Below are positions 1 through 8,310 of a stretch of 44,730 bases of DNA, piece by piece. The number at the start of each line of letters is the position of its first letter. The first letter of the stretch is position 1. The stretch is from an uncultured Porphyromonas sp. (GTDB lineage Bacteria > Bacteroidota > Bacteroidia > Bacteroidales > Porphyromonadaceae), in NCBI GenBank assembly GCA_900539765.1, contig UQDF01000012.1:1-44730 (forward strand), given 5' to 3'. The position numbers were made by a program, and so were the translations under genes. Under the pieces are notes generated by a model. It ran no database searches, was not told where the DNA came from, and saw only the letters and a list, made by a program, of their open reading frames with translations.

Positions 1-78
1 GAAGTTTTTTTCCTACATTTGTAAGTGTGTTGCACTTGACACTGGAATGTGCGCTTATCGGGTGGCTCTTGAAGGTAG

Positions 79-108
79 TTGCTGGTTGCCAAGATTTTTG
101 TACCTTTG
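79..108 (+). promoter_or_regulatory. Promoter for rplS (Bacteroidota type)
   Basis: The -7 element TACCTTTG lies at 101-108 and fits the Bacteroidota consensus TAnnTTTG. A TTG at 79-81 sits 19 bp upstream as a -33 element. Transcription would begin near 115, giving rplS a leader of about 110 nt. A second match, TACATTTG, lies at 14-21, so there may be two tandem promoters; its -33 region is outside the window. Confidence 0.6.
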
Positions 109-131
109 TCGTCAGCTTTGCGTAATCTCTG

Positions 132-180
132 ACAGGAAGAGAGACCGAGCCACTAGATTTGGGTCTCGCCAGTCGCCTGT
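132..180 (+). promoter_or_regulatory. Nested stem-loop in the rplS leader
   Basis: Between the predicted transcription start and the rplS start codon, two nested inverted repeats are visible. ACAGG (132-136) can pair with CCTGT (176-180), and inside it GAGACC (141-146) with GGTCTC (162-167). Ribosomal protein genes are often controlled by the protein binding its own leader, so this could be an autoregulatory site. That is inference; I do not recognise a named leader family. Confidence 0.35.
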
Positions 181-227
181 GTATATTACGTTTAGCTCAT
201 AGCTAATCAAAAAAGTAATACAACATT

Positions 228-593
228 ATGGACTTTATCAAGCTAGTCGAAGAAGACTTTAAGAGTGGCAAGCAGCTACCTAAGTTTGCCCCTGGTGACA
301 CGATTGTCGTGGACTACCGTATTAAGGAGGGTAACAAGGAGCGTATCCAGAAGTTTCGTGGTACGGTCATCCGCATCAGCGGTCATGGCGACCAGCGTCG
401 CTTCACCGTGCGCAAGATCTCAGATGGTGTGGGCGTAGAGCGTATCTTCCCCTTCAACAGCCCCTTTATCGAGGAGATCCACGTAGAGCGTCACGGTAAG
501 GTACGTCGCGCTAAGCTCTACTACCTACGTGAGCGTCGTGGTAAGGCTGCTCGCATTCGTGAGCGTCGTACGCTATCAGCTAGCGTTAAGTAA
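228..593 (+). CDS. rplS: 50S ribosomal protein L19
   Basis: The 121-residue basic protein has the full length of bacterial L19 (about 115-120 residues). It shows the typical N-terminal stretch DFIKLVEEDF, the core motif KFRGTVIRISG around residues 42-52, the motif FPFNSPFIEEI, and the C-terminal RAKLYYLRERRGKAARI. L19 sits at the interface of the 30S and 50S subunits in the cytoplasm. The gene is monocistronic here: it has its own promoter and structured leader upstream and a strong hairpin terminator 30 bp downstream. The start ATG at 228 gives the expected N-terminus. Nothing in it is unusual. Confidence 0.98.
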   Translation: MDFIKLVEEDFKSGKQLPKFAPGDTIVVDYRIKEGNKERIQKFRGTVIRISGHGDQRRFTVRKISDGVGVERIFPFNSPFIEEIHVERHGKVRRAKLYYLRERRGKAARIRERRTLSASVK

Positions 594-622
594 GCGACAC
601 GTTAGCTCAAAGACAAACAAAT

Positions 623-657
623 AAAGAGAGGCATCCCAATGCGGGGTGCCTCTCTTT
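623..657 (+). terminator. Rho-independent terminator after rplS
   Basis: A 15-bp stem with one G-U pair (623-637 with 643-657) closes a 5-nt loop and ends in CTCTTTAAG. It lies 30 bp after the rplS stop codon. It may also serve the minus-strand polysaccharide genes that converge on it. Confidence 0.8.
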
Positions 658-663
658 AAGTTA

Positions 664-698
664 TTAGAGGTTAGAGATTAGAAACTAGAGATTAGAGC
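664..698. repeat. Short heptad-like repeat (TTAGAGA type)
   Basis: Several tandem variants of TTAGAGA / TTAGAAA follow the rplS terminator. The same degenerate repeat appears at 10109-10128 (reverse orientation) and 26701-26734. It lies between convergent genes and is not coding. Confidence 0.55.
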
Positions 699-740
699 GG
701 AGGTATTATCGAACGACCCTGACGGGGACGAATCCCGCAC

Positions 741-2813
741 TTAGCTCTGTGGTAGCTCTGCAGCGACCTTGCTCAGCTCCTCCTCGAGGTCGAAGGGAAT
801 ATGCTCTCCACGCTCGAAGGAGGCAAAGAGCTCACTGTTGAGACTCTTATACTCTGGGATCGCCTTCTTGAGTAGATAGACGACTCCGTTGACATCACCC
901 TGTCGTGCCAAGCGCTTGAAGAGCAGAACCATCTGGTGGATTCGCTCGAACGACTCCTCACGGGTCTGTACAATGTGAATCTTATTGTGTGCCGTGGGAA
1001 GGTCTTTTTCCTTATCGTGGATGGTCTCTTCGTAGAGCTTCTCACCAGGTCGTAGCCCCGTGTAGACGATCTTGATGTCCTTGCCAGGCTCGTAGCCCGC
1101 TAGGCGTATCATGCGCTCAGCGAGGTCGGCGATCTTGACGAGATCTCCCATATCAAAGACAAAGACCTCACCTCCATGCGAGAGCATACTAGCCTCTAAA
1201 ACTAATTGGCTAGCCTCGGGGATAGTCATAAAGTAACGCTCGATGCGTGGATCGGTGACGGTGAGGGGACCTCCACGCTGTAGCTGCCCCTTGAAGGTGG
1301 GGATGACGGAGCCGGCTGAGTTAAGCACATTGCCGAAGCGGGTTGTCGCAAAGCGTGTTGGCACAGTCGTCTGCACTTCTCCACGCTTGATCGCTAGGTC
1401 TAAGCTCTGGACGATCATCTCGCAGAAACGCTTTGTAGCTCCCATGACGCTACTGGGATTGACCGCCTTGTCTGTCGATAGCATAACCATCTGATCGACA
1501 CCATACTCGAGACATTTGCTCGCAATATTGAAGGTGCCGATGATGTTGGTGGCAACCGCTTCACAGGGATTCTCCTCCATGAGTGGAACGTGCTTGTAGG
1601 CAGCTGCGTGAAAGACTTTGTCAGGGTGGAACTTACGCATAACAAAGTCTAGTCGCTGAGGATTGCGTATGTCACCCATAATAAAGGCGAAACGTCCATT
1701 TGGATAGTCCCGTTGTAGCTCTAGACGAAGCTCGTGCATAGGGGTCTCTGCTATGTCAAAGAGTACGATCAGCTGGGGCTCTAGTCGAGCGAGCTGACGG
1801 ACGATCTCACTACCGATAGAGCCTGTCGCTCCAGTCACGAGGATAGTCTTGTCGCATAGTGCCTCCGAGATAGGCTTCATATTGAGAAAGATGGCCTCAC
1901 GACCCAGTATATCCTCGATCTGTATCTCTCCGATGGGAGGACGACTATCTACGTTGAGTATGCGTCGAGGCTCCTGATCAACGAAAAGTCGGATCTTGCG
2001 GTCTATGCAGATTGATGCATAGACCGCATTCTCGTGCAGTACATCATAACCTGAGAAAAGGAGGGTGGAGATGTGATACTTATCCAGTAGAGCGGAGAAG
2101 CTGGTGGTGTCTGGAGTATAGAAGATTGGTTTGCCACCGATGGTCATACTTTTAGTCGGCTGCTCGGTCTCAACGAAGCCAACTACGTAGAACCCCTTGC
2201 CTTGATAGGAGTTGGAGAGCTTGTCGGCAAGCTGCGAGGATCTATCGTTGACACCAAAAATAAGGGCTGGCGTACGATTGACTGAAAAAGAAGCTCCATT
2301 GATGAAGCACCAAATAGCTTGTACGATAGCCCTAAACCCAATCAAGAAGAAGAGAGTGAAGAGCATATCGAGTATAAAGTACAAAACACCCAAAAGCCAC
2401 TCTCTCGACAGAACACCCAAGACTAAGGCTAATACAACCGATTTGCTTAGAGATAACCATAGATAGTTAAAGCCATTAGAGAAGGTGCGGATGCGGATGA
2501 TCCCCTTATAGACAGGAAAGAGGAGCAATGCTAGCATTGAGATCCCCAGCGATAAGATAATGAAAGAAAGGGTCGGATGGGCAATCCCTGTATACTCGAT
2601 GACGGACTGATGAAAGTAAACTCCCGTAAACGTCAATAGAGCATAGCTAGCCATAAAGACGGCACTTAGAGAGGCGATGACGCTCAGAAGCAAGTCGATG
2701 AGAGCGATGAAGCGGTAGTTGACGTAACGACTACCTAAGCACTTGCGGAGGAACTCTTTTATCTTCACGATTACCAAGCTTTTAAGGTTAGTTTTGCGGG
2801 GGCAGACTTGCAT
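741..2813 (-). CDS. Membrane-anchored UDP-sugar 4,6-dehydratase (CapD/WbpM family)
   Basis: The 690-residue protein has a hydrophobic N-terminal third with about four transmembrane segments (roughly residues 35-170), a CoA-binding-like/Rossmann linker (about 180-300), and a C-terminal extended short-chain dehydrogenase domain. The NAD-binding motif GATGSIGSEIV lies near residue 325. The catalytic region reads STDKAVNPSSVMGATKR, where Met replaces the usual Tyr of the S-Y-K triad; this Ser-Met-Lys arrangement is known in WbpM-type UDP-GlcNAc 4,6-dehydratases. These enzymes convert UDP-GlcNAc to a 4-keto-6-deoxy sugar, the first step to sugars such as FucNAc or QuiNAc for capsule or O-antigen. 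It is the last gene of the polysaccharide block. Family assignment is firm; the exact substrate is inferred. Confidence 0.9.
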   Translation of the reverse strand: MQVCPRKTNLKSLVIVKIKEFLRKCLGSRYVNYRFIALIDLLLSVIASLSAVFMASYALLTFTGVYFHQSVIEYTGIAHPTLSFIILSLGISMLALLLFPVYKGIIRIRTFSNGFNYLWLSLSKSVVLALVLGVLSREWLLGVLYFILDMLFTLFFLIGFRAIVQAIWCFINGASFSVNRTPALIFGVNDRSSQLADKLSNSYQGKGFYVVGFVETEQPTKSMTIGGKPIFYTPDTTSFSALLDKYHISTLLFSGYDVLHENAVYASICIDRKIRLFVDQEPRRILNVDSRPPIGEIQIEDILGREAIFLNMKPISEALCDKTILVTGATGSIGSEIVRQLARLEPQLIVLFDIAETPMHELRLELQRDYPNGRFAFIMGDIRNPQRLDFVMRKFHPDKVFHAAAYKHVPLMEENPCEAVATNIIGTFNIASKCLEYGVDQMVMLSTDKAVNPSSVMGATKRFCEMIVQSLDLAIKRGEVQTTVPTRFATTRFGNVLNSAGSVIPTFKGQLQRGGPLTVTDPRIERYFMTIPEASQLVLEASMLSHGGEVFVFDMGDLVKIADLAERMIRLAGYEPGKDIKIVYTGLRPGEKLYEETIHDKEKDLPTAHNKIHIVQTREESFERIHQMVLLFKRLARQGDVNGVVYLLKKAIPEYKSLNSELFASFERGEHIPFDLEEELSKVAAELPQS

Positions 2814-2879
2814 AAGCGGGAGAAATGTACTGTTTTTCTGTCTAACTTTACTACGCGTGTTACTCTAACTATAAGTGTA

Positions 2880-3626
2880 TTATTCGAGTGAAGCTACGAG
2901 CGTCTGATTGTTGCTTATAAGCGAGCGTATAGGCTCTCTGTAGCGAGCATAAGTCTTGGCAGAGGAGATTGTCTTACGGAAGAAGTCAATCCGATGAGTA
3001 TCTGTGCCTACAAAGTTATAGAATCCACGCTCTAGGAGCTGCTGAGCACGCTTCTCGACCTGCTCTCCATACATACCTGTGAGGCTGAAGAGGTTGAGCT
3101 GAAAAGCACAACCCGCTCCTCGCAGGCGACTATACTCCTCATCGCCCATATAGAGGTATCGCTCTGGATGAGCTAGCATCGGGATAGCCCCTGCCGAGAT
3201 GACAAGCTGGATGAGCCTGTAGAGATCTAGAGGAGCACCTACGAACGATGTCTCTATGAGCAGGTACTTACTGCTGCCCAGTGTGAGAAGAGGCTTGGTA
3301 AGCTGCGTCTCAAAGCCTTCGTCCATCATATATTCAGCTCCGAGCGTAAGTGGCACGCCTAGATCTGACAGGTCTGGGAGTATTCGTTCTAGTCCTTGCT
3401 GGAGTGTATTGCTGTCGTTGTGCGGATAACGTCTGTAGATATGTGGCGTGGTGATGATGCGCTGGATGCCGATAGAGCGCATCGCCTCGATCAGCTGTCG
3501 GGATTCGTCTAGCGACCGACTGCCGTCATCGACCGCAGGGATGAGGTGACAATGTATGTCTGTCATACCTTCGAGCCACCCCGCCGAGATGATGTCTACC
3601 TTTTTACGCTTTGTAAGCCACCACAT
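2880..3626 (-). CDS. PHP-type tyrosine-protein phosphatase of the polysaccharide locus (CpsB/YwqE family)
   Basis: The 248-residue protein carries the metal-binding signatures of the PHP superfamily: DIHCHLIPAVDDGS at residues 23-36 (His25, His27, Asp33-34), an AHPER motif in the middle, and GTDTH near the C-terminus. CpsB/YwqE-type enzymes remove phosphate from the tyrosine tail of the chain-length kinase and so reset polymer assembly. The kinase is the adjacent upstream gene, 36 bp away on the same strand, which supports the assignment. Length matches the family (about 245-255 residues). The protein has no signal peptide and should act in the cytoplasm. Confidence 0.88.
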   Translation of the reverse strand: MWWLTKRKKVDIISAGWLEGMTDIHCHLIPAVDDGSRSLDESRQLIEAMRSIGIQRIITTPHIYRRYPHNDSNTLQQGLERILPDLSDLGVPLTLGAEYMMDEGFETQLTKPLLTLGSSKYLLIETSFVGAPLDLYRLIQLVISAGAIPMLAHPERYLYMGDEEYSRLRGAGCAFQLNLFSLTGMYGEQVEKRAQQLLERGFYNFVGTDTHRIDFFRKTISSAKTYARYREPIRSLISNNQTLVASLE

Positions 3627-3662
3627 AATATCTAGAGATCTATCGTAGCGATGGTTTGTTTT

Positions 3663-6137
3663 TTACTCCTTTTCACTGCCATAGCTCCCATAGCCGTAGC
3701 TCCCATAACTATATCCATAAGAAGAGGCTCCTACACCTGCATCATTAAGTACGATACTGAGTCCCTTGAGACGCTTCTCGACATAGAGCTTCTCCAACTC
3801 AGGCAGAAGACGGCGTGGTAAGTGATTCTCTCGGACGACCATAATGGTGATATCCGTCAGATGACTGATGACACGGGTGTCAGCGAGGTTGAGGACAGGT
3901 ATGGTGTCCAATACTACATAGTCAAAGGCACCATCGGCGTATTGTAATAACTCCTCAAAGCGTGACGACATCAGTAGCTCCGTGGGATTGGGAGGCACGG
4001 GGCCACTAGGCACGACACGTAGCATCTCGGATTGGGCTGTGGAGCAGATGATCTGCTCTGGGTTTATCGTACCATCGGAGAGATAAGAGGTGAGTCCTAG
4101 CTGTCCCGCATGGTGCATACCGATAGCCTTAGAGAGCGTATTCTTGCGAACATCACAATCTATCAGCAATACGCGATTGCCTGCTTGCGCTATGCTCAAC
4201 GCTAGATTGGAAGAGGAGAAAGTCTTTCCTGATCCTGGTATCGCAGAGGTGATCAAGATGCGCTTGACTTGCTGCGTACTATTGGGCTTCAAGAAGGAGA
4301 TGTTGGAGCGTACGACTGTAAAGGCCTCAGAGACTACGCTACGTCTGTGATGCCCGACGATAAACATACGAGCTGCTTGGTCTATAATCTCGTTTCGCTC
4401 CTTAGTGCTTAGCCCTACGAGCTGATCTTGTATCTGCTCCTCAACCTGCTTGATATGCTTTTTTGAAGCCTTATAGTGAGGTATCTCGCCTAGTATGGGG
4501 ATAGATGTGTAACGCTCTATGTCTGACTTACCCCGTAGCCTATTATTAGCAATGCTACGTATATATAGTACTGCCGTTGGGATCAAAAGTCCGAGCAGAC
4601 CAGCCGCTAACATAATGATTGGGACACGCGGGCTGACAGGCTCGGTAGGTCCTGTAGGCGTTTGGATGAGACGAGCGTTAGACTCGGCAGCTTCGATAGA
4701 GAGTGCGTTCTGCTCTCGTACGTTGAGGAGGAAGAGGTAGAGCTCCTCCTTGATCTTCTGCTGTCGGTAGATACTGCCCACGATACGCTCCTGCATAGGC
4801 ACGGAGGTGATACGCCCCTTGTAGCTAGACTGCTCGGAGAGTATGCCTCGTCGCTCTACTTCGAGAGTCGACAAGAGGTTGTCTATGGAGGTGATGATAG
4901 AGAGTCTCTGTGCCGCGAGCTGTGTGTTAAGCTCCTGAACGAGCGGGTTCTGGCTACTAGAGTTAGCTTGTAGCTGATCACGCTTGAGCAGTAGCTCGTT
5001 GTACTTAGCGATAGCCGCTTCGATGGCTGGAGAAGCAATGCCCACGTTGGCTGGGATGAGAGACTCCATTTGATTCTTGTCCCTGAGGTGCCCTCGGACA
5101 AACTGAGCGATGGAGATTCTGTTGTTTAGCTCGACGAGACGCACGCTGATCTCCGAACTACCTTTGATATACTCCTGCGCTTCGGCCTGTATGTCGGCAA
5201 TCTGCTGCGACTGCTTGAAGTCTTCGATCTCAGCATCGACCTGCCCCAGCTCGGAGCTGATGATAGCTAGACGATCATCAACAAAGCGCTGAGTACTCTC
5301 TGCTATCTTAACCTTGTCTGAACGCTCCAACTCTGTGTAAACAAGGATGAGTGTGGAGAGAAAGTCTTCAGCTAGTAATGGATTGCCCGACTGTATGGTG
5401 AGCTTGATGACAGATGCGTCTTTCTGCTGGAGAGATACTTGAAGAGCCTTCATGTAGTTGCGTACGACCGCATTGAAGTTGTCCTTCTGCACCTTCAGTA
5501 CTTCATAGCTCGGGAAGTTGCTGTAATATGGCGTAGCCTCTACAACGACCTTGCCAATGGGCGTAGCGATGGTATCTCCTAGCGGTGCGACGATAGTCTC
5601 TTGCACCTTGCCAAGCAGTGAACTCTTAATGTCGTAGAGTAGCACTTGGTTGTTTGTATCATTGTCAGGCTTGACACGGAGGCTGATCTTTTCGTCTGGG
5701 TCAGCATTGACAAAGCGGATAGATACGGGCGACTGCTTGTAAAGATCTTTCTCCCGCAGCCCTGCGTCATAATGGTACTGCACGTCTAGCCCCAAGCGAC
5801 GTACGGTCTCGCTGACGACACGCTCGGTACCTAAGATGATGATTTGGTTGGAGACATCATCGTTGTAGGAGTGCTTGTCTCCTGTAAACTGTGCTAGTCG
5901 CTCTATGGCGGAGTTGATCGAAGACTCACTTTTGATCAAGAGACTCGCAGACCGACTATATTGATGGGGGGAGGACTTGACGTAGAGAAATCCTAGAATG
6001 AGACAGACGAGGAGTGATAGAAGTATAAAGAGCCAGTTGGCCTTGAGAATCATCAGAATGTCTCGTAGGGAGAACGTGCTGATCTCCTCCGAGGAGCGTA
6101 TAGGCTCCTGCTGGGTAGAAGCTGTAGAATATTCCAT
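3663..6137 (-). CDS. Polysaccharide chain-length determinant / BY-kinase (Wzc family)
   Basis: The 824-residue inner membrane protein follows the Wzc plan. A transmembrane helix lies near residues 33-52, a long periplasmic region with Wzz fold and coiled coil follows, and a second helix lies near residue 520 just after a proline-rich PTGPTEPVSPRVP stretch. A cytoplasmic ATPase has Walker A SAIPGSGKTFSS near residue 630, Walker A' VLLIDCDVR and Walker B YVVLDT. The C-terminus is a tyrosine cluster (YGYSYGSYGYGSYGS), the usual autophosphorylation tail. The protein sets polymer length and couples polymerisation to export through the Wza-type lipoprotein encoded 40 bp upstream. The phosphatase that should act on the tail is the next gene downstream. 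Confidence 0.93.
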   Translation of the reverse strand: MEYSTASTQQEPIRSSEEISTFSLRDILMILKANWLFILLSLLVCLILGFLYVKSSPHQYSRSASLLIKSESSINSAIERLAQFTGDKHSYNDDVSNQIIILGTERVVSETVRRLGLDVQYHYDAGLREKDLYKQSPVSIRFVNADPDEKISLRVKPDNDTNNQVLLYDIKSSLLGKVQETIVAPLGDTIATPIGKVVVEATPYYSNFPSYEVLKVQKDNFNAVVRNYMKALQVSLQQKDASVIKLTIQSGNPLLAEDFLSTLILVYTELERSDKVKIAESTQRFVDDRLAIISSELGQVDAEIEDFKQSQQIADIQAEAQEYIKGSSEISVRLVELNNRISIAQFVRGHLRDKNQMESLIPANVGIASPAIEAAIAKYNELLLKRDQLQANSSSQNPLVQELNTQLAAQRLSIITSIDNLLSTLEVERRGILSEQSSYKGRITSVPMQERIVGSIYRQQKIKEELYLFLLNVREQNALSIEAAESNARLIQTPTGPTEPVSPRVPIIMLAAGLLGLLIPTAVLYIRSIANNRLRGKSDIERYTSIPILGEIPHYKASKKHIKQVEEQIQDQLVGLSTKERNEIIDQAARMFIVGHHRRSVVSEAFTVVRSNISFLKPNSTQQVKRILITSAIPGSGKTFSSSNLALSIAQAGNRVLLIDCDVRKNTLSKAIGMHHAGQLGLTSYLSDGTINPEQIICSTAQSEMLRVVPSGPVPPNPTELLMSSRFEELLQYADGAFDYVVLDTIPVLNLADTRVISHLTDITIMVVRENHLPRRLLPELEKLYVEKRLKGLSIVLNDAGVGASSYGYSYGSYGYGSYGSEKE

Positions 6138-6177
6138 TCTAATAAACCGTGCTGAGTATAGTGGGGATCAGAAGAGA

Positions 6178-6999
6178 TTACTTCTTCTGGTTAGCTATAA
6201 TCGTGAAGACAAAGGTTGTCAAAGAGGTTGCGGTACTGACCACACTGAGCCAAGTCCCTACGTTGTTGTTGGGGTTAATGCTAGCAGTTTGAGCTTTGGC
6301 ATTGTTTGGCTCCACATATACGATGTCTCCCTGACGGAGGAAGTAGCAGGGCGACTCAAATATATCGTTGCTACGTAGATCGTGCGCGAGGATGTATCGT
6401 TCACCATTAATCTCTCGTATGACTAACACATTATCTCTGCGACCTTGTATGGTTAGATCACCCGCCATGGCAATAGCGTCTAGGATGGACACCTGATCAC
6501 TCACCATAGGGAAGCGACCTGGACGAGCCACTTCACCCAGGACAGAGATCTGAGCATTGAGTAGAGAGACCGTGACGGTGGCATCATTGAGAAGACCTTG
6601 GTTTCGGAGAGCCGTAGCAATCTTCGTGTTTAGCTCATTGCGAGTTAGTCCCTCAGCTTTGATGCGTCCTAGTGATGGAAATGTGACGTAGCCCTCATCG
6701 TCCACCATATAGCCCTGCTGGGTGTTAGACGCTGAGATGCCGAAAGCATTATAGTATCCGACCATCGGAAGGTTAAAGGGCTCCGAGAGCTCTCGGCTCT
6801 TGGAGTTGACTGTGATGCCGAGCATATCACCCTTGGCAATACGTAAGACGGGGACATTATATTGGCTCAGAGAACCCATGGAGGCATCTTGTAGGTAGAC
6901 AACATCTTTGCGTGATGCGCAAGAGGTCGTTGCGACAAGGATCAAGGTCATAAGTAGACCTCCGAGGGGGTATGTATAGGTGCGAAATATTGAATTCAT
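6178..6999 (-). CDS. Polysaccharide export outer membrane lipoprotein (Wza family)
   Basis: The chosen start gives a 273-residue precursor with a basic N-terminus, a hydrophobic stretch and a lipobox ending ATTSC, so the mature protein should be acylated and anchored in the outer membrane. The Poly_export domain follows (KGDMLGITVNSKSRELSEPFNLP, then a DDEGYVTFPSLGRIKAEGLT stretch), then SLBB-like repeats (ISVLGEVARPGRFPM). A hydrophobic segment near the C-terminus (LSVVSTATSLTTFVFTIIA) could be the membrane-crossing helix seen in Wza. In-frame ATGs at 7020 and 7080 are alternatives; 6999 gives the most typical lipoprotein signal. The gene is followed by the Wzc-type kinase. Confidence 0.9.
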   Translation of the reverse strand: MNSIFRTYTYPLGGLLMTLILVATTSCASRKDVVYLQDASMGSLSQYNVPVLRIAKGDMLGITVNSKSRELSEPFNLPMVGYYNAFGISASNTQQGYMVDDEGYVTFPSLGRIKAEGLTRNELNTKIATALRNQGLLNDATVTVSLLNAQISVLGEVARPGRFPMVSDQVSILDAIAMAGDLTIQGRRDNVLVIREINGERYILAHDLRSNDIFESPCYFLRQGDIVYVEPNNAKAQTASINPNNNVGTWLSVVSTATSLTTFVFTIIANQKK

Positions 7000-7126
7000 T
7001 CTTGAGTAGATGCGTTTCATATTGTCTTGAGAATCCGTATATAGACCAGGTAGAGAAAGGTATATCCTCACCTCAACCATCTTCTCTTTGGAGCATCACT
7101 TTCCACTCCTTAAGTTAAGTCAAGGG

Positions 7127-7153
7127 CAAAGATACTTATAAAAAGTGATTCAA
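7127..7153 (-). promoter_or_regulatory. Promoter for the wza-wzc-wzb-like genes
   Basis: On the minus strand, TATCTTTG (7134 to 7127) matches TAnnTTTG. A TTG lies at 7153-7151, with a 16-bp gap that is a little short. It would start a transcript covering the export lipoprotein, kinase, phosphatase and dehydratase genes independently of the upstream flippase and transferase genes. Confidence 0.5.
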
Positions 7154-7186
7154 GAGACTTTTTTCTTGCGACAAGATACGTCCTCT

Positions 7187-8299
7187 CTATATCAAGGCGT
7201 TCTGTAGGAAGTCCAAGGAGTCTGCTCGATGTTGTGCCATCTGCTCTGCTATAGCCTGTATATCATAGCGCTTAGGCGAGCGGATCAATTCGTACGCTCC
7301 CTCCTGCTGGCTCTCCAAGCCGAAAGCCTTGATAAGCGAGTCAAAGCGACTGCAACCGCCACGGCTATTGACGATAGCCACAAAAGGCTTCCCAAAGATG
7401 AGTGAGAAAGCAACACCGTGAAAGGAGTCTGTCACCACACACTGTGCGTTGAGGATCCCCTCGAGCCACGACTCTACGGGAGGTAAGATGCACTCCTCCA
7501 GGCTCTCGCCTCGTGCGGTCCAGTGACGCCACGGAGAGAAGAGCTGGTAGGTCGTATGGTGCGACTGCGCTACCTGCTGAGCCAGTGCCTCCTTGTGCGG
7601 TGTGTCGGTAAGCATATAGGCAAAGAGTTCATTCGAAGGCTTCTCCCGCAATCCAAATAGATCTATATACTCCTCCTTCGTGAGGAGCATCGTCGGGTCT
7701 AGCACCCATTGAGCGGAAGCGCCGAACCGCTGCTCCAAGATCGGCACGGCAGAGTGCTCTCGCACGGATATCGCTACAAAGTGGCTCAAGAGCTCACTAT
7801 AAAGAGCCGTTCGCTCGGGAGCAATATCGATCGGATCCACACCAAAGGAAGCAGCATAGGCAATGCGTCGCACGGCATCTGTCTCAGGAATAAAGCGAAA
7901 GAAGTAGTCATCGAGCATCGGGACAAATTCTTGTCGCCACACCTGATCACTCCCCACGATATAAGCATAAGCAGGTTGCTGATGGTAGTACTCCCGTAGC
8001 TGGGTAGCACTGCGGAGTGGTGGTGAGAGCGTGATGTGCTGCTGTACGAAGCGTGATGTGTGCTGCAGCACGATACGCTCCGCCCGCTTAGACTGGTCGT
8101 AGGGGATCTGCTTTAGTGCTAGGAGTCGTGACTTAGCCCATCGCCTTAGCGGAGAGCGACGGTCGAAGGGTATGTCGAGCGTCACAGGCTCATAACCCAT
8201 CTTGCGCAAAGCTTGCTGCAATGCATATGCCTGCATGATACCTCCGTAGTTAGCCCCTAGAGGGTGGGTCAATATATGGATCCGTTTTGTCGTCATCAT
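7187..8299 (-). CDS. Polysaccharide pyruvyl transferase family protein
   Basis: The 370-residue protein has the hallmarks of the PS_pyruv_trans family: an N-terminal HPLGANYGGIMQAYALQQAL motif (residues about 12-31), the YIVGSDQVWR motif near residue 115, and the C-terminal DSFHGVAFSLIFGKPF motif. Members add pyruvate ketals to sugars in exopolysaccharides or cell-wall polymers, though many Bacteroidota members are uncharacterised and may have other roles. There is no signal peptide or membrane segment, so it should act in the cytoplasm. It lies 11 bp downstream of the flippase gene and is probably co-transcribed with it. The sugar acceptor cannot be told from sequence. Confidence 0.85.
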   Translation of the reverse strand: MMTTKRIHILTHPLGANYGGIMQAYALQQALRKMGYEPVTLDIPFDRRSPLRRWAKSRLLALKQIPYDQSKRAERIVLQHTSRFVQQHITLSPPLRSATQLREYYHQQPAYAYIVGSDQVWRQEFVPMLDDYFFRFIPETDAVRRIAYAASFGVDPIDIAPERTALYSELLSHFVAISVREHSAVPILEQRFGASAQWVLDPTMLLTKEEYIDLFGLREKPSNELFAYMLTDTPHKEALAQQVAQSHHTTYQLFSPWRHWTARGESLEECILPPVESWLEGILNAQCVVTDSFHGVAFSLIFGKPFVAIVNSRGGCSRFDSLIKAFGLESQQEGAYELIRSPKRYDIQAIAEQMAQHRADSLDFLQNALI

Positions 8300-8310
8300 G
8301 CTTAGTCTAG

